Counted from the stretch's first letter, positions 35,066 to 47,870 are shown. The stretch is 64,000 bases of DNA from Alternaria dauci (GCF_042100115.1 NC_091278.1:124001-188000); one strand, 5' to 3'. Notes: generated by a model not told the origin, from the sequence alone. Translations and numbers: made by a program.

Positions 35066-38000
35066 GGTTCGTGTCTAGTTCCTATATATTTTCGCTACTT
35101 AGGTAGCCTAACTACTTAACTAGGTATTTAGTGCTATTATCGCTATTATAGTGTACGAGAATCTTCTTAACTTTAAAGACGTTGTCTTCTTCTATCTTAA
35201 AATAAAAGGTTTTCTAGAGTAGCGTTCTTAGGTCTGCTAGTTCTAATATATTAATATAGAATTATAGGTAGATTTTTACGTTAGCTAGAAGGTTAAGTGT
35301 ATAAGTAACTAGTCCCTTCTAGTCTAGAATTAAAAACGGTCTAACCTTAACGTTGTCGAGCCCTTTACTTAGTCGCTTAGTGCGGAGATTCTTCGTAAAT
35401 AAATAAACTTTATCCCCCTTCTTTAGCTAAGGTACTGTTTTTTATTTCTTATTAATATATAAGATACTTTAGCGTTAAGCCTTCTTAAGTACTTACTTAA
35501 GTTACTTATATACTATCTTTAGCTTATTAGCTGTAGCGATAGCTACTTCTATCTTCTAACTAGGAAACGTTCGTATAAAGAGATTTAGGTGTCTCCTATA
35601 GTTTACGTAGAACGGAGTCTGTCCTATAGACTCTAAAAGCTTATTATTATATACTATTTATACTATAGGTAGTAACGATACCTAGTTATCTTACTAATAG
35701 TTAATATAGATCCTTAGGTAGGCTTTTATAGTGCGGTTCGTTCGTTCTATTTATCTATCTATCTATAGATAATAAGCTGTTAATAGCTTTTTCTTAGTTC
35801 TAATTACAGCAAGTAATATTATCTAAAAGTTTAATATAAAGAGCTTATCTCTATTACTAATAATTAACTTTAGTATACTATAATATTAAATAATTCTATT
35901 GTAGATAATATATACAAGCTGTACTACTATATAGTCTTTTCTAAAGGTAATATACTCTACTTACTTAGTAAATCTATCTACTACTACAAGAATTACGTTA
36001 TAAGATACTTTAGTAATAGGGTCTCTTAAGACTAGTAGGCCTATAATAAAGTCTATAGAGATATCTAACTATAGTGCGTTAGGTAGTTCTATTACTTATA
36101 TTTCTCTATAGGGTATGTAGGTACTATATTTATTCTTCTAATAGTCTACGCACTTAGCAATAAAGGTAGTAATCTTATCCTTTATATTTAGAAACTTATA
36201 ATTTTGCTTAATAAGTTCTATTATTCGTGTAATACTAAGATAACTGTGTATAGGGTCGTCGTAGTGTTATCTAATAATTACCTCTTATAATTCTTCTAGT
36301 ACTTCGCTAGTAATCTTTATAATTTAGTTTAGTATTTTAGTAGGTCCTAGTAATCCGTCTTCGTTAATCTTAAGTAACGTAGAGTTAGTAATTAACTTAG
36401 TTCCTACGATATCGTGTTGGCGGCTAAGAGCGTCTACTCTACTATTATCTTTTCCTAGCGTATACACGATCTTAAACTTATATTATCCTAGTTCTTCTAA
36501 CTATCTTACCTATTATTAGTTAAGTACCTTAGTTATTATAAAGTTAACTAAGTTCTTATAATCTATAAATATTGTAAGTTCTAAATAGCTTTTAGCGTAT
36601 ACTCTCTAATACTTAAGGTATACTATAATAGCTAGTAGCTCCTTATTATAGACGTTATAGTTTTCTTTAGCTACTATAAACTTACGGGAGTAATAGGCGA
36701 TAGGGTGCTATTTCCTATTAATATATATACTAGCGTATCCTCCTAGTACGAGGTCTAATACGTCTATTTTAAAGCGTAGCTTACATCCTACTATAAATAT
36801 ATAAAAGTAGAGTAGTTTAATACTTACTTTCTTAAGTGTCTAGAAGGTACCTTTAGCTTCTTTACTCTACTTAAAAGGTATATCTTTCCTTATAAGTTTA
36901 GTTAAAGGGATAGTAATCTTAGAAAAGTCCTTAATAAACTATTAGTTGAAGTTTAGAAATCCTAAGAAGGACTATATATCTTTAACTATCTTAGGTTGTA
37001 GCTATTCCTTAACTATCTTAATCTTATCTTTACTTATTCGTACTCTATTAGCTCCTACTATATACCCTAAGAAGGTGACCTCGTTCTTATAGAACTTGTA
37101 CTTCTCTAGTTTAAGTTAGAGGTTAAACTTCTCTAAGCACCTTAGTACTATATAGACATGTTTAATGTAGTCTTCTATATTTTTAGAGTAGATAAGAATA
37201 TCGTCTAGGTATATAATAATAAAGATGTCTAGGTGCGCCCTTAACACGTTATTAATAAGTTCCTAAAATATTACTAGGGCGTTCGTGAGCCTAAATAGTA
37301 TAATAGTATATTCGTAGTATCCGTATCTCGTATAGAATACTATCTTCTATTCTTTACCTTTCTTAATCCTAATAAGGTAGTATCTATCTTAAAAGTCTAG
37401 TACTATAAAGACCTTAGCTTAAGATAATTAATCCTAAAGTTTAGTAATATTTAGTAGTAGGTATTAATTCTTTACTATAATATTATTAAGCTTATAGTAG
37501 TCTATATATATCCTTAGTAGTCCCCTCTTCTTTAGTATAAAGAGTATAGGGAATCCTACTAGTAATATAGAAGGTCTTATATAGCCTTTCTTTAAGTCTT
37601 AGTCTAGCTTTTCTCTTAGTATCTTAAGTTCTACCTCTAATAGTTAATATATTAGCCTAAAGGGTAGAGTTTTCCTTTCTTCTAAGATAATCTTATAGTC
37701 CTAGGGTTAATACTTTAGTAAGGCTTTACTATCTACTACTTCTATAAAGAGGTACTAAAATTCTTTATACTCTTATAAAATATCTAGAGTTACGCGTTTC
37801 TCTAAAACTCTAACTTATTAATCTAGGGGTGCCTTACTAGTATTAGTTAAGTCGAACCCTCTTTTCTTAAGGCTGTTCTTATGCGAGGTTCACTTTCTTC
37901 TAGTAATATTTTTAATCTTCCTCTTATCTACTATTATAGTTATTAGATACGTAGGCTAGCTTATAGTTACGTCTATTCTATAGTACTTAAATAAGAATAT

Positions 38001-38539
38001 CTTTAACTTCTAGTTAATACGCGGATTATATTCTTATAACTAGGGAAGTCCTAATATAATATTATAGGTAGCTAGTCTAAAGATATCTAGGTCTATCTTC
38101 TCTTAGTAATCTTAGATACTAAGTGTTACTCTAGTAACCTCGTGTATAATCTTAGTCTTACCTAGTATAGGCTAACTATTAGTAACGTATAGTATATAGC
38201 TGTTGTCTTTCCTTAGTAGCTTTAGTCTAGCTAAAGATACTACTTAAGTAAAAATATAGTTTACTTAGGATCCTAAATCTACTAATACCTATATCTAGTG
38301 TCCGTTAAGCTTTACTATAAGCTTAAGGAGCGTTAAGGAGTTTATACTATTAATCTCCTTAGTAGTTCTAGGTGTATCGGGCGTTTATCTAAAAAAGACT
38401 ACTAGCCGTATCTATAGAACTACTTTATAATAATATATTATTCGTATTCGATATTAAGGCACGTATACTATAAGGGCTAGTTATACTCCTATATATAGGT
38501 TCCGTCCTCTATAGTTATCTACTACGTTATATATATCTA

Positions 38540-38994
38540 TATTATAGGTAATAAAGGGTAAATCCTCCTTATATAAGGAAAGCTATAAATAAAGGAAAGG
38601 AAGGCTAGGTGTAGGGCGCACTAAGTTACGTAATTAGTATCCCGCTAAGGTAAGGCCTTAGGAAGGCTAGTAAAGGCTAGGAGGCTATAGTCCTCCTAAA
38701 CCTCCCTCTAGGAAGGGAGGCTAGGGAGGATAGGTATTAAATATAATAGGTATAAAGGATAGACGGTTTTTATTAATTATACTTATTATAGTTAACTTAA
38801 ATAGTTTATCTCTTATATAGATTATTAACTAGTTATTCTATTATTTATAGAATTAGTATTATTTATCTCTTAGTTATAATAATAACTCTTTTCTACCTAA
38901 TTATTCTATACACTACCTTATAGACTGTTACCTAAACCTATCTTACCCTAGTAAGGACTAAGCTTAGAGAAGTATAGTAAACCCCTATATAATA
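38540..38994 (+). mobile_element. Solo LTR of a family 1-like subfamily, nested in copy A
   Basis: 455 bp flanked by the duplication ATCTA (38535-38539, 38995-38999). The 3' half matches the family 1 LTR closely in plus orientation; the 5' half differs and contains GC-richer blocks, so it is a distinct subfamily. It interrupts the gag-pol region of copy A at a point that is continuous in copy B (about 44045). Confidence 0.85.
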
Positions 38995-40090
38995 ATCTAT
39001 AGGGTCTCTTATAGATCGTTATATCTATAGAAGTATAGGCTATATCTTTTATCCTATAAGTAAACTATATATATATCTTTCGGATAGTTGTACTATTAGG
39101 AAACATATATTAGTAGTCCTATAAACTTACGTAGAAAGAATCCTAAACTAGCCTTATCTAAGTAGTAGATTGTGTATAAGTTATATAAGTATACTATCTA
39201 ACTTATTTTATTATATAAGGGGTTCCTTAGGTTAAGCTAATAGTAGGTTTTAGTTTTACGTTTCCTTTATTCGTTATTACGTCGTAGGCGAGTATTAGCA
39301 CGTTCTTACCTTCTATACTACCTTTCTTTTACTACTTATTTATAAGCTATAGCGGTATTAAAATCTTTTCCTCTCTAGTAGCGGTAGGACTTATATTCCT
39401 TATCTATTATCTAGCTCTTATAAGGATTAGTTTACTTCTTAATTTCCTTATAGATTTCTTATTTCTCGCTATTAGATAGGTAGTGCGTAGGTTCTTCCTA
39501 GGAAGCCTTAGTGTGAAGGTTATCCTTAGATGACCTAAGAGTTAGTTCTCGGGGATAGAGTAAGTGCGATAGACGGGGTTAGTGTGATAGCACGATTAGT
39601 AGATTGATGTAATATCACGAGGGGGTTATATAAGAACGAAGTAGAATCCTTAGATTAACTACTAGAGTCTTGTACGAAGTTGAACACACTGAGCCAGAGG
39701 GGTTCAGTGTCTAAGCTATATACTAATAAGGGTTGCGCTTAGTACTAAGCGTGTGAGTGCTCGTTAATAAGCGATACAGTAGTTAGCCCCCGTTATTAGC
39801 TGACTAGTCCTGCTTACTACTAAGCACCTGTTTCTGGATTAGCGCGTAATGCTTACTACTAAGCAGTCACGTAACTACAGCGCAGTTGCTGTGCTGTAAT
39901 CCTTCAACTACGCCGCTCGATCCTCCAAAGGCATTACGCTTACCCCCGTCTCCTTCGAGGCGCAGATCGTAACACTATCCTCCTCCTATAGGGATTCGTC
40001 CTCGAATTATATAACTGATTTGTAGTTTCTATTATTAACTGAGGCTTGCCCCGCGTTATAAGTAAGGCAATTGTTATATCCTCTTCTACC

Positions 40091-40573
40091 TAACGTCGCT
40101 TACGCCTTAGCTCTAAGATTGTTTAAGCTAACCGTCCTGCCAAAACGCCTTATAACTATTATTTTCTTGAAAACAAGATTTGTTACGTTATGCCTGATTC
40201 TCGTCTGAAATGTGCTAAGTGCACTCGGTTGGGGCATACGTGTATAAATATGTCCTAGGAGTCCTTAGATCGCACGCGCGATGAATACTAAAAGAAAGTA
40301 GATAATAATGAGAAATTACTAGCGACAGTAATTTCGCGGTTGTTACGGAATAAGAAGATTCTAAAACAGGCAGAAGAGCGGGCGCAAAAGAAGGCGTTGT
40401 GTCTGGCTTCTAATATAGAGGCGGCTGGTGAAACGGAGATAGCGCAGGAGGTGGATTATCCTGCGTCTTCTATTGGTATGGAGTTCTCGCTAGCTATGTA
40501 GGCTATAATAGGATTGATCGACGCTTCCGTTGCTGGTTATGGTACTTCCGAAGGTGCAGTCGGTAGTTCGTAA
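40091..40573 (+). pseudogene. Convergent antisense ORF of family 2 chromovirus: cysteine-rich, coiled-coil-like protein
   Basis: Plus-strand frame inside a minus-strand element, ending with TAA at 40571-40573 and overlapping the end of pol. It reads CYVMPDSRLKCAKCTRLGH with a further Cys two residues on, i.e. C-x2-C-x6-C, similar to half of a fungal Zn2Cys6 cluster. A long helix-prone stretch follows (LLATVISRLLRNKKILKQ, then AEERAQKKALCLA) and an acidic/small-residue tail. Five or so stops sit at probable Trp/Gln codons. I recall closely similar hypothetical proteins in other Dothideomycetes, so the ORF appears conserved. The true start is unclear (ATG at 40190 or further upstream). Function unknown. 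Confidence 0.65.
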
Positions 40574-43500
40574 GGTTCGTATCTGGTTCCTATGTATTTT
40601 CGCTGTCTGGGTAGCCTAACCATTTGATCAGGTATTCGGTCCCGTTGCCGTTGTCTCAATGTGCGAGTATTCTTTCGACTTCGAAGACGCTGTCTTCTTC
40701 TGTCTCGAAATGAAAGGTTTTTTGTAATGGCGTTGCTGGGTCTACTGGTTCCAACATGTTGATGTGGAATCTGGGGTGGATTTTCGCATCGGCTGGAAGG
40801 TCGAGTGTATAAGTAACTGGTCCCTTCTGGTTAAGAATTAAAAATGGTCCGACCTTGACGTTGTCGAGACCCTTGTTTGGTCTTTTGGTGCGGAGATTCT
40901 TCGTGAGCAAATAAGCTTTATCCCCCTTCTTTAGCTGAGGTGCCGTTTTTCGTTTCTTGTTGATATATGAAATGCTTTGGCGTTGAGCCTTCTCGAGTAC
41001 TTTCTTTAGTGACTCGTGTACTTCTTTCAGCTCATCGGCTGTTGCGATAGCTGCTTCTGTCTTCTGACTAGGGAGTGTTCGTGTAAAGAGATTTGGGTGT
41101 CTCCCGTGGTTTGCGTAGAACGGTGTCTGTCCTGTGGATTCTGAAAGCTTGTTGTTGTATGCTATTTGTGCTATGGGTAGTAGTGATACCTAATTGTTTT
41201 GTTGTTGGTTGACATAAATCCTTAGGTATGCTTTCATTGTGCGATTCGTTCGCTCGGTTTGTCTGTCTGTTTGCGGATGATAAGCTGTTGATAGCTTTCT
41301 CTTTGTTCCAATTGCGGCTAGTAGCGTTGTCTAAAAATTGGAAGTGAAGAGTTTGTCTCTGTCGCTGATGATTGACTTTGGAATGCCGTAATGTCTGATG
41401 ATTCGGTCGTTGATGATATGTGCTAGCTGTACTGCTGTAAAATCTTTTCTGAAGGCGATGTACTTAGCTTACTTTGTGAATTGATTAACTACTACGAGAA
41501 TTACGTTATAAGATACTTGTGTAACAGGGTCTCTTAAGACTAGTAAGCCTGTAACAAAGTCTATGGAGATGTCTAACCACGGTGCGTCAGGTAGCTCTAT
41601 TGCTTGCATTTCTCCGTAGGGTGCGTAGGTACTGTGCTTGTTCTTCTAATAGTCTGCGCATTTGGCGATGAAGGAAGTGACCTTGTCCTTTATGTTAGGA
41701 AACTCGTAGTTCCGTCTAATGAGTTCTATAGTCCTTGCGATACTAGGGTAACCGTGTACAGGGTCATCGTGGTGTTATTAGATAATTACCTCTTACAATT
41801 CCTCTGGTACGTCGCTAGCGATCTTCATGATCTAGTTTAACATCTTCGCGGGTCCTAGCGATCCGTCAGTGTTGACCTTGAGCAACGCGGAATCCGTAAT
41901 TGATTTTATTCCGGCGATGTTATGTCTGCGGCTAAGAGCATCCACTCTGCCGTTGTCTTTTCCTAGGGTATACACGATCTTAAACTTATATTATCCTAGT
42001 TCTTCTGACTATCGAACCTAGCGTCGGTTAAGTACTTTAGTAGTCGTGAAGTTAACTAAGTTCTTGTGGTCTATGAATATCGTGAGTTCTGAGCAGCTTT
42101 CGGCGTATACTCTCTAATGCTTTAAGCATGCAACAATAGCTAGTAGCTCTTTGTCGTAAACGTCGTAGTTCTCTTCTGGTCCTGAGAACTTGCGAGAGTA
42201 GTAGGCGATAGGATGCTATTTGCCTTTGTGTATTTGGCTGGCACATCCGCCTAGCGCGAGATCCGAGGTATCAGTCTTAAAGCGTAGTGGTTGTCCTGCT
42301 TAGAATATGCGGAAGTATAGTGGTTCTATACTTGCGTTCTTGAGTCGTTAGAAGGCGTCTTCAGCTTCCTTACTCTACTCGAACGGGGTGTCTTTCCTCG
42401 TGAGTTTGGTTAGTGAAATAGCGATCTTAGAGAAGTCCTTGATGAACTGTCGATTGAAGTTTAGGAATCCTAAGAAGGATTGTATATCCTTGACTGTTTT
42501 AGGTGTTAGCTATTCCTTAACTACCTTAATCTTTTCTTCGCTTATGCGTACTCCGTTAACCCCTACGATATATCCTAAGAAGTCGACTTCCTTCTTGTAG
42601 AATTTGCACTTCTCTAGTTTTATGCGTAAGTTGTACTAGTCTAGGCACCTTAGTACCGTGCGGACATATTCAATATAGTCTTCTTCTTTTTTAGAGTAGA
42701 CGAGGATGTTATCTAGATATGCGACGATAAAGATGTCTAGGTGTGCTCTTAACACGTTGTTGATAAGTTCTTAAAATATTGCCGGGGCGTTCGTTAGCCC
42801 GAACGGCATAACAGTATATTCGAAATGTCCGTATCTTGTGCGGAACGCTGTCTTCTATTCTTTACCTTCTTTAATTCTGATAAGGTGGTATCTGTCTCGA
42901 AGATCTATTGCTGTAAAGACCTTTGCTCGAGATAATCGATCCCGGAGTTCTGTGATGTTTAGTAAGGGGTATCGATTTTTGATTGTGATATCGTTGAGCT
43001 TGCGATAGTTAACGCACATTTGTAGTGGCCCATTCTTCTTTAGTACGAAGAGTATAGGGAATCCTGCTAGCGAGCTAGAAGGTCTAATGTATCCTTTCTT
43101 CAGATCCTTATCTAGTTTCTCTCTTAATATCTTGAGTTCTATCTCCGATAGTTAGTATATTAGCCTAAAGGGTGGAGTTTTCCCTTCTTCTAGGACGATT
43201 TCGTGGTCCTAGGGTTTATGCTTTGGTAGGTCTTGGTCGTCTACCACTTCCGCAAAGAGGTGCTCAAAATCTTTATACTCTTTTAGGATATTAGGAGTTA
43301 CGCGTTTCTCTAGTACTCTAACTTCTTGATCTAGGGGTACCTTGCCAGTATCTATTAAGTCGAACCTTTGTTTCTTGAAGCCGTTCTTGTGCGAGGTTTG
43401 CTTTCCTTTTGTAATATTATTAATCTTCCTCTTATCTACTATCATAGTCGTTGGATGCGTAGGCTGGCTTACGGGTGCGTCTAGTCCGCAGCACTTAAAT

Positions 43501-43990
43501 AAGAACTCTCTCGACGTCTAGTCGATCCGCGGGTTGTGTTCTTGTAACTAGGGAAGCCCTAATATAATGTTATAGGTAGCTAGTCCAAAGACGTCTAGGT
43601 CTAACTTCTCTTAGTGATCTTAGATGCTGAGTATCACTTTAGTGACCTCGTGTGTAATCTGGTTTCCGCCTAGCATAGGCTGACTATTAGCAACGTATAG
43701 TGGGTAGCTTTCTTCTTTCCTTAGTAGTCTTAGTCTAGCTAAGAATACTGCTTGAGCGGAAAGGTAGTTTACTTATAATCCTGAATCCACTAGTGCTTGC
43801 ATCCGTCTTCCGTTAAGCTTCACGGAAAGCGTAAGGAGTGTTAAGGAGTTTATACTGTTAATCTCCTTTCTAGGTCTTAGTGTTTCAGGCGTACGTCTAA
43901 AAAAGACTGCGCGTTATAACCGTAGAACTCTTTTGCGACAATGTGTAGTTCGCATTCAATGTTGAGGCACGTGTACTATAAGGGCTGATT
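40507..43990 (-). pseudogene. pol of family 2 chromovirus, copy B
   Basis: Minus-strand frame with many TAG/TAA stops. The segment 43445-43209 (MIVDKRKINNITKGKQTSHK start) precedes RT, whose catalytic motif near 42700 reads YLDN instead of YLDD, a G-to-A change that would kill it. The integrase C-terminus is open at 40910-40656 (GPVTYTLDLP, IHPRFHINMLEP) and leads, past one stop, to a chromodomain with TEYLIKWLGYPDSENT. The reading ends near 40507, overlapping the 3' end of the opposite-strand ORF by about 65 bp. Confidence 0.85.
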
Positions 43991-44399
43991 GCACTCCTAT
44001 ATAGTAGTTCCGTCCTCTAATTTCCTCTGCTATATAATATGCATCTACAGGGTCTCTTGTAGGTCTTTATAACTGTAGAAGTATAGGCGATGTCTCTTGT
44101 CCTATAGATGTATGGCGCATTCGTCTTTAGGATAATTGAACTATTAGAAAGCGCATATTAGTATTCCTGCGTACTTACGTGGAAAGTAGTTAGCTCCCGT
44201 CTTCTCTGAGTAGTGGACCGTGCAAGAGTCGTGTAGGTACGCTGTCTAGCTCATTTTATTATGTAGTAGGTTCCTTAGGTCGAGCTAATAGTAGGTTTCG
44301 GTTTCGCGTTTCCTTCGTTCGTTGTTGTGTCGTAGGCGAGCATCAGCACGTTCTTGCCTTCTGTACTGCCTTTCTTTTGCTACTTGTTTGTAAGCTATA

Positions 44400-46195
44400 G
44401 CGGCATCGAAATCTTTTCCTCTCTAGTAGCGGTAGGACTCGTATTCCTTATCCGTTATCTGGCTCTTGTGAGGATCGGTTTGCTTCTTGATTTCCTTGTA
44501 GATTTCTTGTTTCTCGCTGTCGGATAGGTAGTGCGTAGGTTCTTCCTAGGAAGCCTTAGCTTCATACGCCTATCCGAACAGTTCTTTAGCGTCGTGGATA
44601 CCCTGTATCTTGAGTTCTTCAATAAGATCGTGGTATTCCACAAACTTATCGAATTCATCGTAGAACTGGTCCTTAGTATCAGGGTATTTGTACTCTGGTT
44701 TGCCGAGTTACTAGCGTAGTACGCCTAGCCTGAAGTCTAGGTCCTCTGGGCACTTAATAACTTCTATCTTATCGCTAGCAGTAGGCTTGTCCTATACTTT
44801 GATAGCGCGATTAATCTAGTTAAGTTCGTCAGGTGTAGGCAGGAACTTCAAAATGTCTGCAGGGAGGTTTTCCTTATCGTGCTCTACCTGGCAGGACAGA
44901 TTGTAGAAGTCCTAGCGCATTGCTACTATAATGTCCAGTGTCTCGTAGGCATACTCGATAGGTTGCTTATTAAGGTATTGGAGTAGCTCGTTGATCTGGT
45001 ACAAGAGTGTCTGGAATTGTTCTTCCGTAGCGTGAGGTGTCAGAGGTCAATTTTCTTCCTTAAATATGGCCATCTTACTGAACTTTATCTAATCAATTTC
45101 TGTGACTTCTATGTCCTCAAGGGATTCGGAGTCGGAAGTATCTTCGTCTAAAGATAGTTCTTCTACCTTAGTAATAGTGAGGTCCTTAAGACCGTTAATT
45201 ATCTCTTCCTCTTCTACGTCCAACTTAATGTGTAGTCAAGTGATGACATTCTATTCCTTAGTGAGGTCGTTGTTGGGTACTGCCTAGCGAATAACGTTTA
45301 ACTGTCTTATCACCTTACCTTAGCTTTAGCAGTCTCGTTTTATATGGCCTTCCTTGCTACAGGCGTAATAAGTAAACTTTTTCTTATTACCTTTGTTATG
45401 TGGAAACTTCGGCTTTCTAGGTCCCTTATTGAGATTGTTGAGGTGTATAGGCTCAGGTCCGTTAGTCCTGTATTAGCCTAGGATCTAGGGCGTGTAGCTT
45501 CGCTAACGTCCCTAATTAGGGTATGAGCGTCGAAATAGTTGTCTTTATTAAGCGTTTGTGTTCTAGGGTGCGCGATTCCTAGTGTATAGGCGTTCTTCTA
45601 GCATTAGCTCATAGAGTTCATTGTCTACTCGAATAGCTTTAGCTATGAGTTCCTTGAGCGTGTTAAGGCTAGATCCGCTTCTTATAAGTTCTATGTGTAC
45701 AGTCGCTTTGAGACCTTATCAGTATATCCGCATCAAAGCGTTGTCGTCCCAATTGATCATTGTCTAGTACTGCTAGAATTCAGTCGTATAGTCGGCGGCA
45801 GATTTAACTTGTCGTAGTTTCTAGATTTTCTACTTAGCGATTACAGACTCCTTAAAGGGTAAGAATACTTCTCGCATCTTAGCTTTAAAAGCGTCCTAAT
45901 CGTAGACGAGTTCCTAATTAGCTTTGTCCTTGATAGAGTTGTCTATGTAGCGACGGATAATTAGGGTAGCCTATTTCTCTGCGTCGCCGCGGAGAAAGGT
46001 AGTGGCCCAAATAACTATATCGTAGTCTTCGACTTTGTCGCCTTCCAAGTAGAAGTATCGGTTGACCTAGAGTAGCCATGTCTTAAGTTTAGCACAATCA
46101 CTATGGTAGGTGTCGGGCTTATTACCTCGAACGTTGCTTCTCTCTATAGTCTAGGAATTGGTAGGGGTGTCTATTGCGGTATCACTTATCTTGAG
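44400..46195 (-). pseudogene. gag region of family 2 chromovirus, copy B
   Basis: A minus-strand frame interrupted by TAG/TAA stops shows a capsid-like segment (LIIRRYIDNSIKDKAN), a zinc knuckle near 45350 whose first Cys is now Tyr (YYACSKEGHIKRDC), and then an acidic and Lys/Glu-rich portion containing MAIFKEEN and EQFQTLLYQINELLQYL. It is the element's structural protein, no longer translatable whole. Confidence 0.75.
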
Positions 46196-46689
46196 GGTGT
46201 TTAAAGTGTGAAGGTTATCCTTAGATAACCTAAGAGTTAGTTCTTAGGGATAGAGTAAGTGCGATGGACAGGGTTAGTGTGATAGCATAATTAGTAGATT
46301 GATGTAATATCACGAGGGGGTTGTATAAGAACGAAGTATAATCCTTAGATTGAATACTAGAGTCTTGTACGAAGTTAAACACACTAAGCCGTAGGGGTTT
46401 AGTGTCTAAGCTATATACTAATAAGGGTTGCGCTCAGTACTAAGCGTGTGAGTGCTCGTTGATAAGCGATATAGTAGTTAGCCCCTATTATTAGCTGACT
46501 GGTCCTGCTCATTGCTAAGCACCCGTGACTAGACTAGCGCGTCCTGCTCACCACTAAGCAGTCACGTGACTACGGCGCGGTTGCTGTGCCGCAATCCTTT
46601 AACTGTGCCGCTTGATCCTCTAAAGTAATTACGCTTACCCCCGTCTCCTCCTAGGTGCAGATCGTAATAGTCTATCTCTTATCTATAAG

Positions 46690-47870
46690 GTAGCTAATAG
46701 GATAGTTTAATTAACCTAGATAGACGCTATTAATCTAGGAAAATACTTAGTCTTTTTTACCTTATCTCCCTCTAGCTAGAGTAATAATAATATAGGATTA
46801 GCTTAGTTAAAAGAGGTTTTTAAGTAAGAGACTAAATAATATACTTTAATAGGGTACTAATTACTACTCCTTAATAGCTATAGATCCTATATAACTATAG
46901 ATTTTATTAATTATTATAATAATAATAATATCCTATTAGCTATATTTCTACCTTACGTAACCTATACGCTTTAACCCCTTAATATTAGGATATTTAAACC
47001 CCTTTTAAGTACTTATATAAACTAGTTAATAGTATACCTCTATAGTAGCTAGGGGTTACTTAATATAGTAAAAAGAGACTTTTTCTTACTCTTTTAGAGG
47101 GCTTAGAGTAGTACTTTTAAACCTTTAGTAATTAGAAAGTCCTTTAAAGTAATAGGTATATACCTACCTAACCCTAAGGTTATACTCTAAAAATTTTATA
47201 ATAAGGTATTAGATTTAGATAAAAGCTTAACTTTAGTACTTAGTACTAAGGATTAGCTTAAATTAGAGTCTATATTATGCTATTTAGTTAAAGATTAGAG
47301 GGATAAAGATATTAAGAAGCTTTAATAAAGTTTATATTATATTACTACCTAAAATAGTATCCTTTATAGAGTCCTAAGCTATTAAGAAGAGGAGAGAAAC
47401 TAAGAGGTATACTCTATAACTTAATAACCCTAAGGATTACTATAAAGGAGCTATTTTCTAGTTACTAAGACGTATTTAATAAGCTTAGGATAATAAGGTA
47501 TTATAATAATAATAAGCTATATAACTATAACTTTAAAAAGCTAAGAGGGCGTAGGTAATAGAGTAATTATAACTTTATAAGCTTTAGGTATATTAGGAGA
47601 AGTATATTAAGTATAAGAGACTTTAGGAGGTTAGGAGGTAGTAGTAAGAAGATAAGATAGCTAAAAAATAGTATTAGAAAGTACTTTATAATACTAAAAA
47701 AGCTATATAATAAGCCTAAAAGGGTAAGCGTAAGGCTTTATAACCTTATAAGCTATCTATAAAGTGTTAAAAATATATTAGGGTTACTCTATCTTATATA
47801 AAAGCTATAACTACTACATTACTAACCCTATTATATAGTTACTACTCCTAGCTAATCTAGCCCCCTAAAA
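46690..47870 (+). mobile_element. Third larger pogo/Fot1-like transposase relic
   Basis: One plus frame reads IDFINYCNNNNILL, then FPPHVTYTLQPLNVRIFKPL (46940-47010), then VKRDFFLLF, then FKVIGIYLPNPKVIL near 47140, and ends in a long Gln/Lys-rich stretch, the normal C-terminal order of this family. It keeps more readable motifs than the other relics, but stops are still frequent. Its left edge touches the family 2 LTR end at 46669; terminal repeats were not located. Confidence 0.7.

Larger units (their letters stand above)
34004..39511 (-). mobile_element. Truncated family 2 chromovirus (copy A), strongly RIP-mutated
   Basis: Starts with a reversed 460-bp LTR (34004-34463) and runs colinearly with copy B up to B's position 44559 in gag, where copy B's own LTR begins at 39512. 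Taking out the nested 455-bp LTR and its 5-bp duplication leaves 5048 bp, the same as the matching part of B. Pol can be followed on minus (the YLDD motif is still intact near 37200) but is full of stops. The 5' gag part and the other LTR are missing. Confidence 0.85.
39512..46669 (-). mobile_element. Complete Ty3/gypsy chromovirus, family 2 (copy B, RIP-inactivated)
   Basis: 7158 bp bounded by two 463-bp LTRs (39512-39974 and 46207-46669), transcribed on minus. The order from the right is 5' LTR, gag with a zinc knuckle, protease, RT, RNase H, integrase, chromodomain, then a convergent antisense ORF, a purine-rich tract (AGGAGGAGGATAG on minus, next to 39974) and the 3' LTR. No matching target duplication was seen: left flank CTTAG, right flank GTCTA. 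The left flank is copy A's gag, so B either inserted into A with later loss of one side or recombined with it. Confidence 0.9.
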
